From a bacterium HR15 (GTDB taxonomy: Bacteria > Armatimonadota > Fimbriimonadia > Fimbriimonadales > GBS-DC), in the NCBI GenBank assembly GCA_002898555.1, contig BEHR01000005.1, positions 1 through 64,000 on the forward strand: 64,000 nucleotides of DNA. The letters are read 5' to 3'. The notes below the pieces were generated by a model. That model had not been told where the DNA came from and did not search any database. It saw only the letters and a program-made list of their open reading frames with translations. Within the stretch, counting starts at the first letter, position 1. Every line of letters starts with the position of its first letter. The position numbers and the translations under genes are program-made. Shown one piece after another: positions 58,953-64,000 of the stretch.

Positions 58953-59258
58953 TTATCCACAGAGTTATCCACAGAGTTATCCACAAAGCCCTCTAAAGAG
59001 GGTTCTCCACAGAAGTTATCCACAAGTTATCCACAAGTTATCCACAGAGTTATCCACATTCTTTAGCCACGCTAAATAACCGCCTGTTCGAAAATAGTCC
59101 AAGCGATTCTGAGTTCAAAATGCCCCTATAAACCTTACTTTGTCTTTCGAACAACGAGTTAGTGCCCTCGAGTTATCCACAATATCCACACCCCCTATTA
59201 ATTAAAGGGGCCCTTAAAGGCATGTATAAGGGAATAAAACCTCCTTGCATGTGGATAA
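58953..59258. other. Candidate chromosomal replication origin (DnaA-box cluster)
   Basis: Eight perfect TTATCCACA boxes in one orientation at 58953, 58965, 58977, 59016, 59027, 59038, 59050 and 59173, one inverted box (TGTGGATAA) at 59250, and single-mismatch boxes at 59003 (TTCTCCACA) and 59182 (ATATCCACA). Several are spaced 11-12 bases apart, allowing cooperative DnaA binding on one helical face. An AT-rich stretch with CCCCTATTAATTAAAGGGG (59191-59210) and TTAAAGGCATGTATAAGG follows and could be the unwinding element. It lies directly upstream of recF, a common origin neighbour. The region is non-coding. dnaA and dnaN are not in the window. Confidence 0.88.
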
Positions 59259-59331
59259 CTCACTGGAAGCCGTGCTGACTGACCCAAAAAGCAGGAAAGC
59301 AAATAGAACAGGTGAATCTGGTAGTAGACGG

Positions 59332-60465
59332 ATGCGGGTTAAACGGCTGCGTTTAAGAAACTTTCGCAACTATGCACAGGCGGAGATTGAACCATGTGCA
59401 GGATTGAATGTGCTGGTTGGAGCGAATGCTCAGGGCAAAACAAATCTGTTGGAAGCCCTTTATTATGCCAGCACCTTTCGTTCGCTGCGCCCTGTGCGTG
59501 AAAGCGATTTCGTGCGATGGGGTGAACAGGAAGCGATGATTCATCTCTGTTTTCTTCGGCAGGGCATCGAGGAGGAGTTGCTCGTCAAGATTCCTCTGAA
59601 TGGCAAGCGGATGGTATGGCTGAACGAGCAACCTGTGTCGCGTCAAAGTGAGCTTATTGGACGGTTAAAAGTGGTTTGTTTTACCGCACAAGATTTGCTG
59701 CTTGTTCGGGGTGAACCAGCGGAACGGCGTCGCTTTCTGGATAGCGAACTGAGCCTCATAAGTCCGCGCTATCTCTACTCCGCCGCGCAGTATCGCCGTT
59801 GCTTAGAACAGCGCAACAACCTGCTGCGTGCCCATTTAGAGGGACATGCTGGTTTGGAAAGTCTGCCGGAATGGGACGGGCAACTGGTCAAATATGGCGC
59901 GCGACTGTTCGCTGAGCGTCGCCGCTTTCTGGAACAGCTACAAATGTGTGCTACCGAGGTGCACAGGGCACTGACAGGTGGCAAGGAAGCCTTTCAACTT
60001 CTTTATCAGCCGGGCTTGCTACATAGGAGCCAGCTGCCTGATAAAGAAGAAGATTGGGCAAGTGCGTTTCAAGCGTCGCTGCGCGAGGTCGAATCGGAGG
60101 AGATTCGTCGGGGTATGACCCTTGTGGGACCTCATCGAGATGATTTTCTCATTCTTATCGATGGGCACGAAGCGCGCCTATTCGCCTCCCAAGGGCAGCA
60201 GCGTACATGCGCCCTCAGCTTGCGTCTGGCAGAAGTGCCCCTCATCGAGAAGCGCATCGAGGAAAGCCCTGTGGTGCTGATGGATGATGTGTTTTCTGAC
60301 CTGGACCCTGAACGGCGCATGCGATTGATGCGATTTTTGCAGCCGCGCACACAAACCTTTCTCACTTGTACCAGTCTGTCCGACTTAGCCGACCTGTCCG
60401 ACTCGTCGGAAGCAGCAGCCATCTACCACATTCAAAAGGGGCAGGTGTTCCATGCAACCCATTGA
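59332..60465 (+). CDS. recF: DNA replication and repair protein RecF
   Basis: A 377-residue SMC-like ATPase that helps load RecA at gapped DNA. Walker A is GANAQGKTN (residues 30-38), the signature motif is the SQGQQRT segment, and Walker B is VVLMDDVFSDLD. The start ATG 59332 matches the family N-terminus (MRVKRLRLRNFRNY); the longer frame upstream passes through the DnaA-box region and is rejected. No clear ribosome site. It overlaps the downstream DUF721 gene by 14 bases, so the two are coupled. An inverted DnaA box lies about 75 bases upstream and could affect transcription. Confidence 0.95.
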   Translation: MRVKRLRLRNFRNYAQAEIEPCAGLNVLVGANAQGKTNLLEALYYASTFRSLRPVRESDFVRWGEQEAMIHLCFLRQGIEEELLVKIPLNGKRMVWLNEQPVSRQSELIGRLKVVCFTAQDLLLVRGEPAERRRFLDSELSLISPRYLYSAAQYRRCLEQRNNLLRAHLEGHAGLESLPEWDGQLVKYGARLFAERRRFLEQLQMCATEVHRALTGGKEAFQLLYQPGLLHRSQLPDKEEDWASAFQASLREVESEEIRRGMTLVGPHRDDFLILIDGHEARLFASQGQQRTCALSLRLAEVPLIEKRIEESPVVLMDDVFSDLDPERRMRLMRFLQPRTQTFLTCTSLSDLADLSDSSEAAAIYHIQKGQVFHATH

Positions 60466-61030
60466 GCCGGCAGGGCGATGGCTTTGGGAGGTATTGCGGC
60501 AGCTCGGCATCGAGCGTGAGTTCCGCGCTCATCGCGCCCTAAGCGCATGGGAGACCATTGTGGGTGAATCCATCGCGCGTGTGGCACAGCCATTGCGCAT
60601 AGAAGGTGGAACCCTCTGGGTGGCGGTCAAAAGCAACGCCTGGGCGCAGGAACTGCAATTTCAGAAAGCAATCTTGCTACAACGGCTCAATGAGAAAGCG
60701 GGCAACGACTGTTTTAAAGAAATTCGGTTTGTGGTGCGGTCCCAATTGCGGCATCCATCTTCTGGATCTCCTTCCCAGAGAGAGCATAGGTTTCTCCCGC
60801 AGGATTTGGAGCTCACTTCAGAGGAGCGCGAAGCACTGCAGCAGAGTGTGGCGACCATTGAGGAGCCTGCATTGCGGGAGGCCATCTATCGTGCGCGAGA
60901 GGCATCGCTGCGCTACGAGAAGTGGCGCATCCAAAGCGGTTGGCGTCGATGCGAGCAATGTGGCGAGTGGCATGCCGAATCATCCAGGCGCTGCTTCCTG
61001 TGTCGCGAGCAGGGGCGCGCAGGCAGGTAG
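60452..61030 (+). CDS. dciA: DciA-like helicase loader (DUF721) with zinc-ribbon tail
   Basis: A 192-residue protein. The N-terminal about 95 residues are the DUF721/DciA domain (LGIEREFRAHRALSAWETIVGE, RIEGGTLWVAVKSNAWAQEL). DciA is the ancestral loader of the replicative helicase DnaB. The rest is longer than the usual family and ends in a likely zinc ribbon (CEQCGEWHAESSRRCFLC, two CxxC pairs about residues 172-188). It overlaps recF by 14 bases and lies beside the candidate origin, which fits a role in initiation. Confidence 0.87.
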   Translation: MQPIEPAGRWLWEVLRQLGIEREFRAHRALSAWETIVGESIARVAQPLRIEGGTLWVAVKSNAWAQELQFQKAILLQRLNEKAGNDCFKEIRFVVRSQLRHPSSGSPSQREHRFLPQDLELTSEEREALQQSVATIEEPALREAIYRAREASLRYEKWRIQSGWRRCEQCGEWHAESSRRCFLCREQGRAGR

Positions 61031-61047
61031 ATTCGCTGGCGACGGTA

Positions 61048-62514
61048 GTGCGCCCGCGTGTGGGACTGCAGGTGGCACTGGGGCTTTCCGTTGGCATTGC
61101 CTCTGTAGAGTGGCTTCCCCATGCATCGAATCTAACGGAATGGGCTTATGTTTTTGCAGCTCTCTTGCTCATTCTTGTGCGCCCACGCTGGACACTCATT
61201 GTGCTTGCTGCTTTGCTTGGAAGCTGGCGCTACGCGGCTTGGAATGAAGTGAAGCCTGTGAATCCCGCTTATTTGCCTTCTGGAGCGCATTTACGGGCGA
61301 TTGGGTCTTGGGAGCCGACTCGCACAGGGGGCAGGCTGCTGTGCGCCTTTATGGGCGAAAGAGACGCCTTTTCGAAAGGGTACGCGCTCCTCTATTTTCG
61401 CCAGACGGTGGTGCATCCACCCGACTACGGAGACGAGTTCATTCTGCGGGTAAGTTGGCAGCGACCACAGAATCCACCCGGCATCTCCTTCGACTGGGTG
61501 CGCTACCTGCAGCGCAGGCGCGTTTATTATATTGCTGTCGTTTATCACGATTCCCAGTTTCAGATGGTGCGCTCTCAAGAGACGAGCTGGCAGCGATGGT
61601 TTCAGGGTCTTCGGCGCTCGTTGCATCGGCTATTCTATGCTCGCCTTACCCAGGAGGACGCTGCTGTCATGGAAGGGATCATGGTCGGTGCAACGGGCGA
61701 CTTTCCGCGCTCGCTGCGTGAAGCCTTCATGCGCAGCGGCATCGGGCACATGCTGTCTACCTCTGGATTGCATGTGGCGATGGCACTACAATTGCTCGAG
61801 CTATTGTTGACGCGGTTGGTGGTGCCTTTTCGGTGGCGTATGGGGTTGCTCATTCTTGCGGCGTGGGGCTATGCGTTGCTGGCAGGGCTGCGCCCTCCGA
61901 TTGCACGGGCAGCGACGATGGCGAGCCTTTATCTTGCCGCGCCCCTGCTCAAGCGCGAAGCGGACGGCTTGAACGCGCTCGGCTGGGCTGCTGCCATTTG
62001 GCTGCTCTATGCCCCCTACTCGCTCTTTGAGGTGGGGTTTCAATACTCATTTTGCGCGGTGCTGTTCATCCTGCTGTTTTACCGGCGTGTGGAGCGGGCG
62101 CTGCGGGAGGGCTGGGCGATTTTTGTTCGGCAGGGATGGCTGCGTGCGTCGGGTGAACGGTGGCTCTGTCCGCTGCTCAGCGTCTCACTCTGCGCACAGG
62201 CTGGCATCGGCTTGATCCAACTTTATCACTTCGGTTATTTATCGCTGCTATCGCCACTGGCGAATCTGCTCGCTGCGCCCGCTGCTTACTTGGCACTTGC
62301 GCTGGGCAGCTTTTTCTGGCTCTCTCATGGGGTGGGTGTGCTACCTATCGAGGTGATTTGTGCATGGTTGAAATGGGTTGCGCTGACCTTTGGAGCCGCG
62401 TGGGTTCCTGCCGTTTCGTTCCACTCGCTGCCGTGGTGGCTGGTGCTGGGGTTTTACGGAGTGGTGCTTCTTTTTGCCCCCGAACCGACTGTCGAGGAGC
62501 CAGAGATATGGTAA
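61048..62514 (+). CDS. comEC: ComEC/Rec2-type DNA uptake channel, core domain only
   Basis: About 488 residues from GTG 61048, which begins VRPRVGLQVALGLSVGIA, the usual ComEC opening; the longer frame overlapping dciA is rejected. Family marks are the OB-like DUF4131 region (about 75-190), then the competence domain with ILVGATGDFPRSLREAFMRSGIGHMLSTSGLHVA and YALLAGLRPPIARAATMASLYLAA. About ten membrane helices. The C-terminal metallo-beta-lactamase nuclease domain of many ComECs is absent. Predicted to carry single-stranded DNA across the membrane during transformation. A terminator follows. Confidence 0.88.
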   Translation: MRPRVGLQVALGLSVGIASVEWLPHASNLTEWAYVFAALLLILVRPRWTLIVLAALLGSWRYAAWNEVKPVNPAYLPSGAHLRAIGSWEPTRTGGRLLCAFMGERDAFSKGYALLYFRQTVVHPPDYGDEFILRVSWQRPQNPPGISFDWVRYLQRRRVYYIAVVYHDSQFQMVRSQETSWQRWFQGLRRSLHRLFYARLTQEDAAVMEGIMVGATGDFPRSLREAFMRSGIGHMLSTSGLHVAMALQLLELLLTRLVVPFRWRMGLLILAAWGYALLAGLRPPIARAATMASLYLAAPLLKREADGLNALGWAAAIWLLYAPYSLFEVGFQYSFCAVLFILLFYRRVERALREGWAIFVRQGWLRASGERWLCPLLSVSLCAQAGIGLIQLYHFGYLSLLSPLANLLAAPAAYLALALGSFFWLSHGVGVLPIEVICAWLKWVALTFGAAWVPAVSFHSLPWWLVLGFYGVVLLFAPEPTVEEPEIW

Positions 62515-62517
62515 AAA

Positions 62518-62544
62518 GGAGCGCATCTTGCGCTCCCCAATTTT
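62518..62544 (+). terminator. Rho-independent terminator after comEC
   Basis: GGAGCGC pairs with GCGCTCC around ATCTT and is followed by CCCAATTTT. The T-run is short. It lies four bases after the comEC stop. Confidence 0.65.
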
Positions 62545-62574
62545 GGAAAGTGCTTTCCGCGTCGCCCAAAAGCA

Positions 62575-62595
62575 GGGCATGGTGAACCATGCCCC
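62575..62595 (-). terminator. Possible terminator of the PEP-CTERM gene
   Basis: A perfect 9-10 base palindrome (GGGCATGGTTCACCATGCCC) just after the stop of the PEP-CTERM gene, with TGCTTTTGGG following on the minus strand. The T-run is weak. Confidence 0.45.
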
Positions 62596-62612
62596 TCACC
62601 ATATTCTACACC

Positions 62613-63299
62613 TTATTTGGCGCGGCGCCTTCGCAAAAGTAAGCCGCCCAGTCCGACGCCCAGTGCCAGCAAGCTGGCAGGCTCCGGCACCCAGTCCTGC
62701 TCCACCAGCAGCAGAGAAGCGGTAGACGGTCCAGGATAAGCGGCGCCGTCGATGTGCAGGAAGAAGGTCTCGATTACGAGAATGTTATCGGACGGTGTGG
62801 TCAGTGGGAAGAAACCGTTCTTCTGGAAAGTGCCATCGGCACCTCCCACATAGCCATCGCCGCTGAACACCCAAGTGCCCAGAAATAGCACCTGGTTCGT
62901 GTTCAGATCGACGACCTTCTTGCTCCAGAATATCTGACCGTAGTCCTGCACGAAGCCGCTTACGACGAAGTTGAACCCGGTTAGTGGCGCCTTGCTGGAG
63001 GTGATGGTGTAGGTGCCGGTGAAGGTGCCATTAGCAAAGAAGGTGCCGTCCCCTACGGTGATTGGGGGCGCGCTGGCTGCTGTCAAGAAGGTGATTTTAG
63101 GCAGCACATTGACGGTCCACGTAGCAGGCGCACCTGAGAAGAAGTGCCCGTCGATGGTAAACGGCACATTCACGCTGACATTCCCAGGGTTCAAGTGCCC
63201 TTGGCTGACCGTGACATTCACCGTCCAACCGGACGCTAACGCATGGGCAGCGACCGCCACATACAGAGCGGTACCGAATAGTTTGAGTCTCCTCATCAT
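62613..63299 (-). CDS. PEP-CTERM sorting-signal protein
   Basis: A 228-residue exported protein. Signal peptide MMRRLKLFGTALYVAVAAHALA. The C-terminus is the PEP-CTERM signal: VPEPAS, a hydrophobic helix (LLALGVGLGGLLL) and RRRRAK, which is recognised by an exosortase. The body is beta-rich (SGWTVNVTVSQG, GNVSVNVPFTIDGHFF, GTFTGTYTITSSK) and has no family I know. AGGAGGTG precedes the ATG at 63299. The motif ACCCGAAAGAGGTCA lies upstream at 63325-63339. Associated exosortase genes are not in the window. Confidence 0.88.
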   Translation of the reverse strand: MMRRLKLFGTALYVAVAAHALASGWTVNVTVSQGHLNPGNVSVNVPFTIDGHFFSGAPATWTVNVLPKITFLTAASAPPITVGDGTFFANGTFTGTYTITSSKAPLTGFNFVVSGFVQDYGQIFWSKKVVDLNTNQVLFLGTWVFSGDGYVGGADGTFQKNGFFPLTTPSDNILVIETFFLHIDGAAYPGPSTASLLLVEQDWVPEPASLLALGVGLGGLLLRRRRAK

Positions 63300-63324
63300 G
63301 TTACACCTCCTGATTAGTTTGGGA

Positions 63325-63339
63325 TGACCTCTTTCGGGT
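63325..63339 (-). promoter_or_regulatory. 15-base motif upstream of the PEP-CTERM gene
   Basis: ACCCGAAAGAGGTCA on the minus strand, 26 bases before the PEP-CTERM ATG. The same 15 bases occur at 55038-55052 upstream of the minus-strand Cys-rich gene. It could be an operator or part of a regulatory leader. Confidence 0.4.
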
Positions 63340-63548
63340 TAAACACGAATATGCCTTAGGAGGAGGCACATCCACTCTTTAATGACTCAAAAGGGGGCAA
63401 AAACCGGACAGGCTTTTCGCAGAATCGAGAGGAAATTTGCCAAAATCGGTCCCCATCCGTCGAATTTTTTTGCCCTTTTGGGGGAGCGAAGTTTGCGAGT
63501 ATAATAACCATAGTGCCCTGCTTTTGGCGGGTATAACGGAGAGGACCA

Positions 63549-64000
63549 ATGCTTATCAAGTTGCACGATGAGTTGCCGCGCTATGTGCAGGTGAAGCAGT
63601 GGGTGGAGCGCCAGATTGCCTGTGGGCGGTGGCGTCCGGGCGATGTGCTGCCTCCCGAGCGTGACTTAGCCGCCCAGCTGCAGGTCAGCCCGCTGACGGT
63701 GAGCCGTGCGCTACAGTGGCTGGCGCGTGAGGGAGTGCTGACCCGTAAGCGCCGCGTGGGCACGGTGGTCGCCCAGGAGCTGCCTCCGCACCTGCTGCAA
63801 GCCACCGTCACGCTGCTGGTGCTGGGCATGGGCAACGCGACGCGCCAGACCGCCGATTTCTATTTCGGCGCGCTCCATCGCAGCATTCACACCGAACTGG
63901 CTATGCAGGGTATTCGCACCCTCTGGCTCGATTATCGCTTCGATATTGTCGAACGGGAGTTGCGCTCGGCGGAGATGGTAGGCATTCTGGCGATTGCGCC
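63549..64000 (+). CDS. GntR-type transcriptional regulator, 3' end outside the window
   Basis: The first 151 residues of a GntR-family regulator. The winged helix is complete (YVQVKQWVERQIACGRWRPGD, LPPERDLAAQLQVSPLTVSRAL, EGVLTRKRRVGTVVA). The following TLLVLGMGNATRQTADFYFGALHRSI and RTLWLDYRFDIVERELRSAE suggest a LacI/periplasmic-binding-type effector domain, as in AraR-like sugar regulators, rather than UTRA or FCD. GGAGAGG precedes the ATG, and TATAAT (near 63499) and TATAAC (63531) boxes lie upstream. Probably controls sugar-utilisation genes beyond the window. Confidence 0.88.
   Translation, partial: MLIKLHDELPRYVQVKQWVERQIACGRWRPGDVLPPERDLAAQLQVSPLTVSRALQWLAREGVLTRKRRVGTVVAQELPPHLLQATVTLLVLGMGNATRQTADFYFGALHRSIHTELAMQGIRTLWLDYRFDIVERELRSAEMVGILAIA

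Noticed and set aside
58953-59058. CRISPR-like array of short direct repeats
   Set aside because: The repeat is the 9-base DnaA box TTATCCACA with 2-4 base gaps, far too short for repeats and spacers, and the context (recF) fits an origin.

Overview
The window looks like a chromosomal segment of a bacterium of the Armatimonadota type. Two prepilin-like proteins carry the DUF1559 N-terminus (an [10 protein letters not shown] block after the pilin helix) that is abundant in Armatimonadota and Planctomycetota. There are also dockerin-tailed secreted proteins, a PEP-CTERM protein, a moderately high GC content and a mixture of Shine-Dalgarno and apparently leaderless genes. Species and lifestyle cannot be fixed from the sequence alone.

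Layout. 1-5.1 kb: three unrecognised exported proteins, a matrixin-like lipoprotein protease, ribosomal protein L31 and a DUF1385 membrane protein. 5.2-5.5 kb: RNase P RNA. 5.7-15.6 kb: ROK sugar kinase, a lipoprotein coupled to an MFS-HEAT fusion, RNase HI with a benzoylformate-decarboxylase-like enzyme, an AzgA-type purine permease, PsuG and a prepilin. 15.7-19.2 kb: a solitary nuoL, a stub of a Ca2+/Na+ antiporter and a PAS histidine kinase. 19.2-27.4 kb: a three-gene envelope operon, two dockerin proteins, UbiX and SmpB. 27.5-36.1 kb: a large metzincin, a glycosyltransferase and an MctB-like protein in one operon, then a DUF4870 protein and GlnE.

36-47.3 kb holds two DNA modification loci on either side of ileS. 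The first is a frameshifted restriction endonuclease with an intact adenine methyltransferase. The second is a five-gene cassette: methyltransferase, DUF433-type antitoxin, DUF5615-like toxin, restriction-type helicase and small PD-(D/E)XK nuclease. A third methyltransferase survives only as a fragment at 51.3-51.5 kb.

47.3-58.9 kb: a giant glycosyltransferase/TPR protein, MerR regulator, SAM methyltransferase, sugar-binding lipoprotein, a second prepilin, a CBS-GGDEF protein, Tpx and a GH84 glycosidase. 58.95-59.26 kb is a dense DnaA-box array, a strong candidate replication origin, followed by recF, a dciA-like helicase loader gene and a comEC core gene, with no dnaA or dnaN in the window. 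The window ends with a PEP-CTERM protein and the first part of a GntR-type regulator.

The features most worth following are the five-gene restriction/toxin-antitoxin cassette, the origin region, the intergenic repeat and terminator families, and the recurring leaderless gene starts. No tRNA genes, CRISPR arrays or complete insertion sequences were seen.
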